A DNA stretch of 64,000 nt from contig QFQX01000019.1 of the NCBI GenBank assembly GCA_003248775.1, positions 1 through 64,000 of the forward strand. Direction: 5' to 3'. The notes below the pieces were generated by a model. It did not search any database. It was not told the DNA's origin and worked only from the letters and a program-made list of their open reading frames with translations. This DNA comes from Shinella sp. (lineage in GTDB: Bacteria; Pseudomonadota; Alphaproteobacteria; Rhizobiales; Rhizobiaceae). The translations under genes were made by a program, and so were the position numbers. This document shows positions 25,620-34,218 of the stretch, one piece after another; positions within the stretch are counted from its first letter, which is position 1; each line of letters opens with the position of its first letter.

Positions 25620-26834
25620 TCAGGCGGCCATGGCCTTCTGCAGGTTTTCGTCGATCTTGTCGAGGAAGGCGGTGGTGGAGAGCCATGGCTGATCGGGGCC
25701 GATGAGGAGAGCCAGGTCCTTGGTCATGAAGCCGGATTCGACGGTTTCGATGCAGACCTTTTCCAGGGTGGTGGCGAACTTCGCGAGATCGGCGTTGTCG
25801 TCCAACTTGGCGCGGTGAGCGAGGCCGCGGGTCCAGGCGAAGATCGAGGCGATCGAGTTGGTCGAGGTTTCCTGACCCTTCTGGTGCTGGCGATAGTGAC
25901 GGGTAACCGTACCGTGGGCAGCTTCGGCCTCGACGGTCTTGCCATCGGGGGTAAGCAGAACGGAGGTCATCAGGCCGAGCGAGCCGAAGCCCTGGGCAAC
26001 GGTGTCGGACTGAACGTCGCCGTCGTAGTTCTTGCAGGCCCAGATGTAGCCGCCGGACCACTTGAGCGCCGAGGCGACCATGTCGTCGATCAGGCGGTGT
26101 TCGTAGGTGATGCCGATTTCGTCGAACTTGGCCTTGAATTCTGCCTGGTAGACTTCCTCGAAGATATCCTTGAAGCGGCCGTCATAGGCCTTGAGGATGG
26201 TGTTCTTGGTCGACAGGTAGACCGGCCACTTGCGCATCAGGCCGTACATCATCGAGGCGCGGGCGAATTCGCGGATCGATTCGTCGAGGTTGTACATGGC
26301 GAGAGCCACGCCGGCGCCAGGAGCCTTGTAGACTTCCTTCTCGATCGTCTGGCCGTCTTCGCCCACGAACTTGATGGTCAGCGTGCCCTTGCCCGGGAAC
26401 TTGAAGTCGGTTGCCTTGTACTGGTCGCCGAAGGCGTGACGGCCGACGACGATCGGCTTGGTCCAGCCGGGAACCAGGCGCGGAACGTTCTTGCAGATGA
26501 TCGGTTCGCGGAAGATCACGCCTCCGAGGATGTTGCGGATCGTGCCGTTCGGGCTCTTCCACATTTCCTTGAGGTTGAATTCCTTCACGCGCGCTTCGTC
26601 CGGGGTGATGGTCGCGCACTTGATGCCGACGCCGTGCTTCTTGATGGCGTTGGCGGCATCGACCGTCACCTGGTCGTTGGTGGCGTCGCGGTTCTCGACG
26701 GAGAGGTCGTAATATTCGATCTGCAGGTCAAGATAAGGCAGGATCAGCTTGTCCTTGATGAACTGCCAGATGATGCGCGTCATCTCATCGCCGTCGAGAT
26801 CGACGACCGGGTTGGCTACCTTGATCTTGCTCAT
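25620..26834 (-). CDS. icd: NADP-dependent isocitrate dehydrogenase
   Basis: Oxidatively decarboxylates isocitrate to 2-oxoglutarate, supplying NADPH in the TCA cycle. The 404-residue protein is the homodimeric eukaryote-like type: 'DLDGDEMTRIIWQFIKD' at the N-terminus, 'SPNGTIRNILGG' (substrate Ser/Asn loop), 'STKNTILKAYDGRFKDIFEEVY' (partly quoted), 'YKYDG'-equivalent 'CKNYDGDVQSD', and the NADP loop 'HGTVTRHYRQHQKGQ'. ATG 26834 gives 'MSKIKVANPVV'; the extension to 26951 is not family sequence. Monocistronic, with its own terminator. Confidence 0.97.
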   Translation of the reverse strand: MSKIKVANPVVDLDGDEMTRIIWQFIKDKLILPYLDLQIEYYDLSVENRDATNDQVTVDAANAIKKHGVGIKCATITPDEARVKEFNLKEMWKSPNGTIRNILGGVIFREPIICKNVPRLVPGWTKPIVVGRHAFGDQYKATDFKFPGKGTLTIKFVGEDGQTIEKEVYKAPGAGVALAMYNLDESIREFARASMMYGLMRKWPVYLSTKNTILKAYDGRFKDIFEEVYQAEFKAKFDEIGITYEHRLIDDMVASALKWSGGYIWACKNYDGDVQSDTVAQGFGSLGLMTSVLLTPDGKTVEAEAAHGTVTRHYRQHQKGQETSTNSIASIFAWTRGLAHRAKLDDNADLAKFATTLEKVCIETVESGFMTKDLALLIGPDQPWLSTTAFLDKIDENLQKAMAA

Positions 26835-27058
26835 GAATATCCTCGCTGATTGGGGGGGAGGGACGAGGGTCCCAGTGTTTAGGCTTGCTGCGCTATAGCA
26901 TTCCGGATCGGGAACGCAAAGCGCTGCACCGCCCGGATAGCGGCTTTTCATTCACAAAATCATACCAACTTTGGCCTTAGCCGGTGGTCCGGTGGGCTTG
27001 AGCTTTGCGCGGCCGCAGATATCTTGCGCCGGGTCTGTCAGTCACCGGGAAATCACCG

Positions 27059-27580
27059 ATGAAATCCAAGCTTTTCGCCGCTCTCCTTGTCCTTTCCGCC
27101 GGCTCTGCGCTTGCCGCCGATCCGACCGCTCCGGTCAAGGAGGTCATCAACGTCGCCGCCGGTACCTGGGCGGGGGAAGCGGCGACCGACGATGATGTGT
27201 TCAGCGATGATCGTCTGAAACGGCTGTTCAGCGCCGATTTCGCCAAGGCCTATCACGAGGCGTCGAAGCATCCGGCCTATGACCTGCCGGAGGGGGAAAC
27301 CACGGGTAGCCCGTTCGACTATGATCCGATCGCCGGAGGTCAGGATGGCTGCAACTTCGAGAACATCCGTATCGAGGACGACGGTGATGGCCAGGTGACG
27401 GCGCTCTTCAAGAACCGCCAATGCTTCGGTGACGATCCTGCCTACAAGCAAGACAGGGTGCTGATCTTCCATGTGCAGACCGAGAACGGCCGACAGGTGA
27501 TCGACGACATCTATCCTGTAGAGAACGGCAATTCCTCAAGCTCGATCAAGGACGATCTCAAGGCTATCGCGGCCCGGTAA
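27059..27580 (+). CDS. Small secreted protein of unknown function, tandem paralogue A
   Basis: A 173-residue protein with a clear signal peptide ('MKSKLFAALLVLSAGSALAA', cleavage near 21). The mature domain contains 'RLKRLFSADFAKAYHEASKHP', an acidic 'FDYDPIAGGQDG' loop, two Cys ('GCNFEN', 'RQCFGD') and ends 'SIKDDLKAIAAR'. The helix plus acidic-loop pattern recalls DUF3828-like periplasmic proteins, but I cannot assign a function. A paralogue with the same layout follows 75 bp downstream and is broken. Confidence 0.75.
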   Translation: MKSKLFAALLVLSAGSALAADPTAPVKEVINVAAGTWAGEAATDDDVFSDDRLKRLFSADFAKAYHEASKHPAYDLPEGETTGSPFDYDPIAGGQDGCNFENIRIEDDGDGQVTALFKNRQCFGDDPAYKQDRVLIFHVQTENGRQVIDDIYPVENGNSSSSIKDDLKAIAAR

Positions 27581-27655
27581 CGCCTCGAACTTCGCCTGGT
27601 TGCATCGGTATTTGCTGTTGCGCTAATGATTGCAGTGGCAAGAGGTGAGGGACGT

Positions 27656-28186
27656 ATGCGACGGACGTTCGGGCTGCTGCTTCTTATTTTGCCGGCTCTG
27701 GTGCGGCCGGCGAACGCGTTCGACCGGGTGGAGCTTGTTCGCACCTATGTCGACAGGATCGTTGCGAACTCGCTCGACGAGCCCGATGGCCATCAGGCCT
27801 ATTTCACCGAGATCCAGTTGCTCAACGACTTCGGCGCGGATTTCGTGTCCGCTTAAACGAAAGCCCTGAACACGGCCCGGATGCGTCGGGAGGTCAGCCT
27901 ATTCGAGGAAGACCCGATGACGGGCGATGCGAACCGATGTCCCATCGGTAAGGTCCATATTGCTGATCTGAGCCGCCCTGATACTCGGATCATGGTTGAG
28001 GCAAGGCTCGATCTGCCGTCCTGCGATGACGGTGCCGGGAGTGGATCGCAGACGCGGCTGATGTTCATCCTGCTTGCGGACGATGCGGCGGGAAAGCGCT
28101 TCGTGATCGATGATGTCCTGCGGGAGAGGGCCGATGGTGACTGGTTTTCGCTGAAAGCCTCGCTGGAGAGCCGCGCCGGTCCATGA
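27656..28186 (+). pseudogene. Small secreted protein, tandem paralogue B, interrupted by an in-frame TAA
   Basis: From ATG 27656 (gaggtgaggg upstream) the frame encodes a signal peptide and 'RVELVRTYVDRIVANSL', then 'FGADFVSA' and a TAA at 27854-27856. The same frame then continues without a break to 28186 with 'TKALNTARMRREVSLFEEDPMTGDANRCPIG'-type sequence, matching the 'ADFAKAYHEASKHP...FDYDPIAGGQDGC' region of the upstream paralogue; the stop sits where that gene has Tyr. Total length (176 codons) equals the intact copy. It is a single-codon nonsense pseudogene, unless the base is a sequencing error or is read through. Confidence 0.75.
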
Positions 28187-28262
28187 ATGCGGCAATGAGT
28201 TTTTGATTTTTGCCGCCGCCTGTGCCAGTGAAGCCGCCACTTATGAAACCTCGGACAGGAAC

Positions 28263-29090
28263 ATGGCAGGTACGAACAGCGAGCGCGCGCTTCTGGCGGA
28301 AGGGCCGGTAATCATCCTCGTGGAGCCGCAGCTTGGCGAGAATATCGGAATGGTCGCCCGGGCCATGGCGAATTTCGGGCTGTGGGAATTGCGTCTCGTC
28401 AATCCGCGGGACGGATGGCCGAGCGAAAAGGCCCGCTCCGCCGCTTCCAAGGCGGATCACGTCATCGATGCGACGCGGGTCTACGACACGCTCGAGGAAG
28501 CGATTTCCGATCTCAACTTCATCTATGCGACGACCGCACGCGAGCGCGACGGCTTCAAGCCGGTCCGTTCTCCGGTGACGGCTGCCGAAACGCTGCGCGG
28601 CAAATTCCGGGGCGGTGAACGGACGGGCATCCTGTTCGGGCGCGAGCGCTGGGGGCTGACCAACGAGGAAGTGGCGCTGGCCGACGAGATCGTCACCTTT
28701 CCCGTCAACCCCGCCTTTGCCTCGCTCAATATCGCCCAGGCCGTGCTGCTCATGTCCTATGAGTGGATGAAATCCGGCATGGAGGATCTCGGGGAAACGC
28801 GGTTCCAGGCGGTGGAGCAGAATCCGGCGACCAAGGAACACCTGATCGGCCTCTTTGAAATGCTCGAGGAAGCCCTGGATGCCCGTGGCTATTTCCGGCC
28901 GGTCGGCAAGAAGCCGCGCATGGTGGAGAACCTGAGGGCGGTCCTGTCGCGCCGAGCCTTCACCGAGCAGGAAATTCACGTTCTTCGCGGCGTTTTCGCC
29001 ACATTCGACCGCTACAGCCGCAAGAACCCGCGGGGCGCGGGCAAGCCGGACAATGGGGACGATAACGGGGATGACGACAGCGGGGCATGA
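28263..29090 (+). CDS. trmJ: tRNA (cytidine/uridine-2'-O-)-methyltransferase TrmJ
   Basis: A 275-residue SPOUT-class enzyme that 2'-O-methylates position 32 of tRNAs. Motifs are 'LVEPQLGENIGMVARAMANFG' (N-terminal knot entry, partly quoted), 'ILFGRERWGLTNEEVALAD' (motif 2, partly quoted) and 'FPVNPAFASLNIAQAVLLMSYE' (motif 3 with Ser-Leu-Asn). A C-terminal helical extension ends in an acidic Asp/Asn/Gly tail. ATG 28263 follows cagga. The start of murI lies inside its last codons, giving an overlapping pair. Confidence 0.92.
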   Translation: MAGTNSERALLAEGPVIILVEPQLGENIGMVARAMANFGLWELRLVNPRDGWPSEKARSAASKADHVIDATRVYDTLEEAISDLNFIYATTARERDGFKPVRSPVTAAETLRGKFRGGERTGILFGRERWGLTNEEVALADEIVTFPVNPAFASLNIAQAVLLMSYEWMKSGMEDLGETRFQAVEQNPATKEHLIGLFEMLEEALDARGYFRPVGKKPRMVENLRAVLSRRAFTEQEIHVLRGVFATFDRYSRKNPRGAGKPDNGDDNGDDDSGA

Positions 29091-29874
29091 CCTGAAACCG
29101 GTTCTGGTTTTCGATTCCGGGATCGGCGGCCTCACCGTGCTGCGCGAGGCGCGGGTCTTGATGCCGGAACGCGGCTTCATCTATGTCGCCGACGATGCCG
29201 GTTTTCCCTATGGCGGGTGGGAAGAGCAGCCGCTTCGCGAGCGGATCCTAGGGCTTTTCGGCGATCTTCTGGAGCGGTACGATCCAGAGGCGGTAATCGT
29301 TGCCTGCAATACGGCTTTCACCCTTGCCGGCACCGACCTCCGGCACGCCTTTCCCGACATGCGATTCATCGGCACGGTTCCGGCAATCAAGCCGGCAGCC
29401 GAGCGGACGCGCTCCGGTCTCGTTTCGGTGCTTGCGACGCCGGGAACGGTCAAACGCGCCTATACGCGTGATCTCATCCAGTCTTTTGCGTCGAAATGCC
29501 ATGTGCGCCTTGTTGGCTCGGAAAACCTTGCCAGGATGGCGGAGGCCTATATTCGCGGCGAGGGGATACCGGATGAAGCAGTGCTTGCGGAAATCTTTCC
29601 CTGTTTCGTAGAGAAGGAAGGCGAGAAGACGGATATCGTCGTGCTTGCCTGCACGCATTATCCCTTTCTCGCCAATGTCTTCCGCCGGCTTGCTCCATGG
29701 CCGGTCGACTGGCTCGATCCGGCGGAGGCCATCGCCCGGCAGGCCCGTCGCCTCGTACCGCTGGTCGAAGGTGCCGAGCATCCTGAAGGCTTCGATTTTG
29801 CAGTCTTCACCTCCGGTAAGCCGGACTTTTCCACGCGCCGGCTGATGCAGGGCTTCGGTCTCACGATGTCGTGA
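29071..29874 (+). CDS. murI: Glutamate racemase
   Basis: Makes D-glutamate for peptidoglycan. The 267-residue protein has the Asp/Glu racemase signatures 'FDSGIGGLTVLRE' (D15), 'VACNTAFT' with catalytic C79 and 'LACTHYPFL' with catalytic C194. Two in-frame starts (29053, 29071) lie inside trmJ. I take 29071, preceded by a purine-rich stretch (acgggg). Overlap with trmJ by 20 bp points to cotranscription. Confidence 0.94.
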   Translation: MTTAGHDLKPVLVFDSGIGGLTVLREARVLMPERGFIYVADDAGFPYGGWEEQPLRERILGLFGDLLERYDPEAVIVACNTAFTLAGTDLRHAFPDMRFIGTVPAIKPAAERTRSGLVSVLATPGTVKRAYTRDLIQSFASKCHVRLVGSENLARMAEAYIRGEGIPDEAVLAEIFPCFVEKEGEKTDIVVLACTHYPFLANVFRRLAPWPVDWLDPAEAIARQARRLVPLVEGAEHPEGFDFAVFTSGKPDFSTRRLMQGFGLTMS

Positions 29875-30010
29875 AGTCGAGACTGGCGTTTGTTGTATTT
29901 TGGCAACGCCGCCGCCTCAAGAAATGCAATTCGCAATTGTGCTATTGCCGCGCGAGTGAGGCCGTGACATGGTCTCACTATCTGCCACATCTAGACACAG
30001 GAGGCGCAGT
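29875..30010. other. Intergenic stretch upstream of a small ORF
   Basis: Part of the 384-bp gap between murI and the DUF1127 gene. It holds a G-U-containing stem-loop (GTGAGGCC with GGTCTCAC, about 29955-29977) immediately before the 29-codon ORF. I see no clear promoter, tRNA or other gene. Confidence 0.4.
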
Positions 30011-30100
30011 ATGAATATGTTTTCTTCGAATATGCGCCTCAACGGCGGACGGGCTGACTGGGCTATCATGCCGCGAATGTCATACCAAAATCTCGCCTGA
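30011..30100 (+). CDS. Possible 29-residue small protein or leader peptide
   Basis: ATG 30011 is preceded by a full AGGAGG (29999-30004) at good spacing, better than most genes here. The peptide begins 'MNMFSSNMRLNGG' and ends 'MSYQNLA'; it is slightly basic, with no TM segment or known motif. Its TGA stop lies inside a 16-bp perfect palindrome. It sits 158 bp upstream of a DUF1127 gene and could be a leader peptide or an independent small protein. Only the ribosome binding site supports it. Confidence 0.4.
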   Translation: MNMFSSNMRLNGGRADWAIMPRMSYQNLA

Positions 30101-30109
30101 GCTCAGGCG
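30094..30109. repeat. 16-bp perfect palindrome at the small ORF stop
   Basis: CGCCTGAGCTCAGGCG reads identically on both strands and includes the stop codon of the 29-codon ORF. It could be a protein-binding site or part of a transcript stem. A seven-T run occurs about 37 bp downstream. Confidence 0.55.
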
Positions 30110-30258
30110 TATCGCGCCTGATTGGCGGTCTTCTTCTCACATACATTTTTTTCTGACGTGATCGACTAACGCGACGACGCTTGTCGTCTTCGTGTGTCCC
30201 GTCGATCTGTCGCGAGCTTTGAAGGGCCTGGTCGCTGCAATGCGCCGGGACGAAAATC

Positions 30259-30495
30259 ATGCGTGAAATACAATCTTTAGTTGCTTATCCCTTGGCGAAG
30301 TCCGTGGGTGACCTGCATCGTGAATTCGGCTTCTGGAGGGTCGCCCGAGCTCTGCTCTCGGCCGTCTGGCAGGAGAGGCGGGTTTCGAACCGGGTCGATG
30401 GTCTCAGCAGTCACATGCGTCGGGATATCGGTCTCCCCGAGGCCGAGGTTCCGCGCCGGCCGATCAGCCTCAATCCTTGGGATGCAAGGTTTTGA
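30259..30495 (+). CDS. DUF1127 family small protein
   Basis: A 78-residue protein ending in the DUF1127 core: 'ALLSAVWQERRVSNRVDGLSSHMRRDIGLPEAE', recognised by the Arg-rich helix then 'L-x-x-x-D-I-G-L'. Family members in Agrobacterium and other alphaproteobacteria are small Arg-rich proteins linked to RNA binding, phosphate and carbon metabolism. ATG 30259 follows gggacgaaaa. It stands alone, with a hairpin just after the stop. A second family member occurs at 47587. Confidence 0.85.
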   Translation: MREIQSLVAYPLAKSVGDLHREFGFWRVARALLSAVWQERRVSNRVDGLSSHMRRDIGLPEAEVPRRPISLNPWDARF

Positions 30496-30505
30496 GGTCA
30501 GTTGA

Positions 30506-30535
30506 ATCACCCGGTAATGTCTTTACCGGGTGAAC
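30506..30535 (+). terminator. Stem-loop after the DUF1127 gene
   Basis: TCACCCGGTAA/TTACCGGGTGA (30507-30532) forms a long stem with a short TGTCT loop, starting 11 bp after the stop. The tail is ACTTTCC, so it is a weak intrinsic terminator or an mRNA-stabilising hairpin. Confidence 0.55.
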
Positions 30536-30690
30536 TTTCCCGAGGGGTTTTGGAGGATTTGACGGCTCTTTTGCCCCGGATATTAAGGGCTGGCAATTCT
30601 TGGGTGCGACAGGGTTCCTGTTTGGAAGGTGGTGGCTTCTATGCTAGAGATCCTCCTCGTTGCCGGACGCTTAGCCGGTGTAGAGGAGCT

Positions 30691-31998
30691 TTGATTCTCG
30701 TTTTGTTAACGGAAATTTTGATCGTCGTTTTTCTGACTTTGTTGAACGGCGTTCTTGCTATGTCGGAATTGGCTGTTGTGTCCTCAAGGGCTGCTCGCCT
30801 GAGGGTTCTTTCCGAACAGGGTAATGCGGGCGCGGCAGTGGCTATCCGGCTTGCCGAAAACCCGGGCAGGTTTTTGTCCACCGTACAGATTGGCATTACT
30901 CTCGTCGGCGTTCTGTCGGGCGCCTTCTCAGGCGCCACGCTCGGTGCCCGTCTTTCTGAATGGCTCGAAGTGCAGGGATTATCGGTCGGTGCCGCTAACG
31001 CTCTTGGCGTCGGCTCCGTTGTCGTTATCATTACTTATCTTTCATTGATTGTAGGTGAACTGGTTCCAAAGCAGATCGCTTTGCGCAATCCGGAGAGCGT
31101 CGCTTCCAAGGTTGCCGGGACGATGTTGATGCTTTCCCGGATCGCAGCACCGTTGGTGTGGCTGCTCGATGCTTCGGGTAAGCTGGTTCTTGGCCTGCTC
31201 GGCCAGAGCGGCGCGTCTACCGGTACTGTGACCGACGAAGAAATCAAGACGGTGCTTGCGGAAGCGCAGAGCGCCGGTGTGATCGAGACCGAAGAACAGG
31301 CGATGATCTCTGGCGTCATGCGTTTGGCGGACCGGACGGCACGCGGCCTGATGACGCCGCGCCGCGATGTCGAGGTCGTCGACATCGAGGATACGCCGGA
31401 GGAAATCCGAGAGACCCTGCGCAAGACTCAGCATTCGCGCCTGCCGGTTCGCACGGGCAATTCCGACGAGATCATCGGCGTGTTGTTTGTGAAGAACGTC
31501 TATGACGCAATCACGGCAGGTGGTTCTACGCCGCTCGATATCAAGCCGCTTGTCAGCGAGGTGCCGATTGTCTCCGACCTCGCAAGCGCCACGGATATCA
31601 TCCAGGCCATGCGCAAGACGCCGCTCCACATGGTGCTGGTCTATGACGAGTATGGTCATTTCGAGGGTATCGTCACCTCTGGTGACATTCTCGAGGCAAT
31701 CACCGGCGCTTTCCAGGAAAGCGAGGAGGAAGAACCCTCGCTGGTCCGTCGTGACGATGGTTCGTTCCTCGTTGCCGGCTGGACGCCGATCGACGAGTTT
31801 GTCGATAAGATCCGTGTGACGACCGAAGCTGATCCCGATTACACGACCGTTGCCGGTTTTGTGATCGCGGAACTCAAGCGCATTCCGGAACTGGGCGAGA
31901 GCTTCATCAAGGATGGATGGAAGTTCGAGGTTGTCGACCTTGACGGTCGACGCATCGACAAGCTGCTGGTCTCGCCGGCAGCCGAGCCGGATATCTGA
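30691..31998 (+). CDS. CNNM/UPF0053 membrane protein with CBS pair and CorC-HlyC domain
   Basis: A 435-residue 'hemolysin-like' family protein. The N-terminal CNNM/DUF21 domain (about 1-190) has 3-4 helices including 'FLTLLNGVLAMSELAVVSSR' and 'IVGELVPKQIALRNPE'; a CBS pair (about 210-335, 'RGLMTPRRDVEVVD', 'HMVLVYDEYGHFEGIVT') and a CorC_HlyC domain (about 350-430) follow. Relatives are implicated in Mg/Co export. The start is uncertain: agaggag at 30682-30688 lies just before TTG 30691. ATG candidates upstream (30502) add non-family sequence, so an unusual start codon is used. Confidence 0.88.
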   Translation: MILVLLTEILIVVFLTLLNGVLAMSELAVVSSRAARLRVLSEQGNAGAAVAIRLAENPGRFLSTVQIGITLVGVLSGAFSGATLGARLSEWLEVQGLSVGAANALGVGSVVVIITYLSLIVGELVPKQIALRNPESVASKVAGTMLMLSRIAAPLVWLLDASGKLVLGLLGQSGASTGTVTDEEIKTVLAEAQSAGVIETEEQAMISGVMRLADRTARGLMTPRRDVEVVDIEDTPEEIRETLRKTQHSRLPVRTGNSDEIIGVLFVKNVYDAITAGGSTPLDIKPLVSEVPIVSDLASATDIIQAMRKTPLHMVLVYDEYGHFEGIVTSGDILEAITGAFQESEEEEPSLVRRDDGSFLVAGWTPIDEFVDKIRVTTEADPDYTTVAGFVIAELKRIPELGESFIKDGWKFEVVDLDGRRIDKLLVSPAAEPDI

Positions 31999-32006
31999 TC
32001 CGATCC

Positions 32007-32040
32007 CGGCGCGCTGTGTTTCACGGAATGCAGCGCGCCG
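32007..32040. repeat. 10-bp stem-loop after the CNNM gene
   Basis: Perfect stem CGGCGCGCTG/CAGCGCGCCG with a 14-base loop, 8 bp after the stop codon. There is no T-run, so it may only stabilise the 3' end. Confidence 0.4.
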
Positions 32041-32173
32041 AGCTAGATGCGCGCGCGTTTCCCCTGTGGGTTAATTTTTTCCTGACGCGCGCGCCCGCAA
32101 CAATTTTGTTATGTCATGATCCGATGCGCCGCTTTTGCGGCATTAGGGATTCGCACTTTTCGAGGTTGGGGAA

Positions 32174-33697
32174 TTGCAGGTCGGGATCGATATGGGAACG
32201 GTGTCTGGCGGTCAGCCGGCCAAGCTCGATATCGAGGAGCTTTTGGCTACACGCCTTCTGGTGCAGGGCAATTCCGGCTCGGGCAAGTCACACCTGCTGC
32301 GTCGCCTGCTGGAGCAGTCGGCCCCCTGGGTGCAGCAGGTCATCATCGACCCCGAAGGCGATTTCGTAACGCTTTCAGACAAGTACGGTCATGTGGTCGT
32401 CGATGGCGAGCGTACGGAAGCGGAACTCGCCGGCATTGCCAACCGCATCCGCCAGCATCGTGTCTCCTGCGTCCTTACGCTCGAAGGGCTCGATATCGAG
32501 CAGCAGATGCGGGCTGCCGCAGCCTTCCTCAACGGCATGTTCGATGCCGAGCGCGAATACTGGTTCCCGGTGCTTGTGGTGGTGGACGAGGCGCAGATGT
32601 TTGCGCCCTCCGTGGGCGGCGACGTCTCCGAAGATGCCCGCAAGATGTCGCTCGGTGCTATGACCAACCTGATGTGTCGCGGCCGAAAGCGCGGGCTAGC
32701 CGGTGTCATCGCCACACAGCGCCTTGCCAAGCTTGCCAAGAACGTGGCTGCAGAAGCCTCCAACTTCCTGATGGGCCGAACCTTCCTCGATATCGACATG
32801 GCGCGCGCGGCCGATCTGCTCGGAATGGATCGCCGGCAGGCGGAAATGTTCCGCGACCTGAAGCGCGGCAATTTCGTAGCACTCGGCCCGGCGCTGTCCC
32901 GTCGTCCGCTGCCGATCGTCATCGGTAATGTCGAGACTTCGGCGCGTTCATCAAGCCCGAAGCTGATGCCTCTGCCGGATGCGCCGCAGGATGTCGAGGA
33001 TCTGATCTTCACGCCGGATCCGGAAGAGTTTGCACGTCCGATCGTACGCCGTGCGCCGCCCGCGCCGCGCCCGACCACCGATATTCTTGCAGAACTGTCC
33101 CGTTCGACCCCGGCAGCGACCCAGCCGGTCGCGACAGAAAGCAGAGCAGGCAGCACGCCGGAAATCTCGGAAGAGGAGCGGGAGGAGCGCCTTGCTGCGG
33201 TTCTCTCGGAAATTCTTGCAGATCCGCAGGCGGCCTATCGCACGGATTCCGTTCTCTATCAGGAGTTCCTTGTTCGCGCCCGCATGCGCCGCGTGCCCGG
33301 TCCGCCGATGGCGATGGGCGAGTTTCGCCGCCGGGTGGCGATTGCGCGGGCAGGGGTGGACGAGGAAACGGCCGCGAGCGACGCCTGGGCGACCGCCCTC
33401 TCGCTTTCCGTTGGCGTTTCCGACGATCTGCAGGGCGTGTTCCTGCTGATGGCGAAGGCTGCGATCCGGGGAGAGGCCTGTCCTTCCGATCTGCGTATCG
33501 CCAAGGCTTACGGCACCCATTCCGCCCGCCGCGCCCGCAGGCTTCTCGGTTATTTCGAGGAGCAGGGGCTGGTGGTCGTCCACACCGACTTTGCCGGCAA
33601 GCGTATCGTCGCCTTCCCAGATCTGCAGGCCGAAACCCAGCCCGGCGATCCGAATGCCACCGATGACGGAGCGGACGTTCCCTCGGCAGCCGAATAG
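32174..33697 (+). CDS. HerA-like (DUF87) P-loop ATPase
   Basis: A 507-residue protein with a FtsK/HerA-type ATPase core. Walker A is G32-NSGSGKS-39 and Walker B is 'VVVDEAQMF' with D138-E139; an Arg-containing 'TNLMCRGRKRGLAGVIATQR' sensor-like stretch follows (cited for its 'RGRKRG'). Residues about 265-340 form a Pro/Ala-rich linker to a helical C-terminal domain with a possible winged helix ('GTHSARRARRLLGYFEEQGLV' region). HerA ATPases usually pair with NurA nucleases or other DNA/protein partners; none is adjacent. TTG 32174 after ggggaa, or ATG 32192, could start it. Confidence 0.85.
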   Translation: MQVGIDMGTVSGGQPAKLDIEELLATRLLVQGNSGSGKSHLLRRLLEQSAPWVQQVIIDPEGDFVTLSDKYGHVVVDGERTEAELAGIANRIRQHRVSCVLTLEGLDIEQQMRAAAAFLNGMFDAEREYWFPVLVVVDEAQMFAPSVGGDVSEDARKMSLGAMTNLMCRGRKRGLAGVIATQRLAKLAKNVAAEASNFLMGRTFLDIDMARAADLLGMDRRQAEMFRDLKRGNFVALGPALSRRPLPIVIGNVETSARSSSPKLMPLPDAPQDVEDLIFTPDPEEFARPIVRRAPPAPRPTTDILAELSRSTPAATQPVATESRAGSTPEISEEEREERLAAVLSEILADPQAAYRTDSVLYQEFLVRARMRRVPGPPMAMGEFRRRVAIARAGVDEETAASDAWATALSLSVGVSDDLQGVFLLMAKAAIRGEACPSDLRIAKAYGTHSARRARRLLGYFEEQGLVVVHTDFAGKRIVAFPDLQAETQPGDPNATDDGADVPSAAE

Positions 33698-33733
33698 GCA
33701 CGCTGTCGGCTGTTAGGCGTGTTTGCCAGCGGT

Positions 33734-34156
33734 TCACCTGATCAGGGGCAGGGTTCCCGGGTCCGGCTCACCGCCGTAATATTTTTCCAATATGCCACCG
33801 AAGATGTTGGGTGCCGGCGCTGCTTTTGAAAACAGCGTCATTGATGAGCGCAGCTTCAATACGTCGGGATAGCCGAAGATATCGTCGGCGCTCAGCCCCT
33901 CGGTCGCCATCAGGATTTCGCAGCATTCCCAGAGCCTTGGTCCGAGAATAGGGTGATCGAGATAGGCGCTTGCCTCTTCGAGCGAGGAGATCGCGTATTT
34001 CTCGGCCATGGGACTCGTTCCAAGCCCGATCATCTGCGGGAAGACGAACCACATCCAGTGGCTCGTCTTGCGCCCGTTACGAAGCTCGGCGAGTACTTGG
34101 TCATAGACCGGACCTTGCGCCATCACGAAGCGCTCCAGAGCGAAAGGATCGTTCAT
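33734..34156 (-). CDS. DUF1810 family protein
   Basis: A 140-residue protein matching DUF1810: 'LERFVMAQGPVYDQVLAEL' then the strongly conserved 'KTSHWMWFVFPQMIGLG' and 'YLDHPILGPRL'. Members are small, mostly helical, soluble and occur widely in bacteria and fungi; the plasmid-borne relatives have been called calpastatin-like without proof. No catalytic residues can be named. It ends the leftward group after pepT and the EEP nuclease, separated from pepT by a palindromic repeat. Confidence 0.88.
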   Translation of the reverse strand: MNDPFALERFVMAQGPVYDQVLAELRNGRKTSHWMWFVFPQMIGLGTSPMAEKYAISSLEEASAYLDHPILGPRLWECCEILMATEGLSADDIFGYPDVLKLRSSMTLFSKAAPAPNIFGGILEKYYGGEPDPGTLPLIR

Positions 34157-34218
34157 TTATGTTCCTTTCCGTTTTGCGCCGGATCGTTTCAGCCCGAATT
34201 CCAGCGGGTCGGAGACAT

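Noticed and set aside
30066..30260. 64-codon minus-strand ORF upstream of the DUF1127 gene
   Set aside because: Arg-rich composition from antisense of GC-rich sequence; no ribosome binding site, and it covers the probable leader of the DUF1127 gene.
30379..30400. tRNA T-loop-like sequence (GGTTTCGAACC)
   Set aside because: It lies inside the DUF1127 coding frame and no cloverleaf can be built around it.
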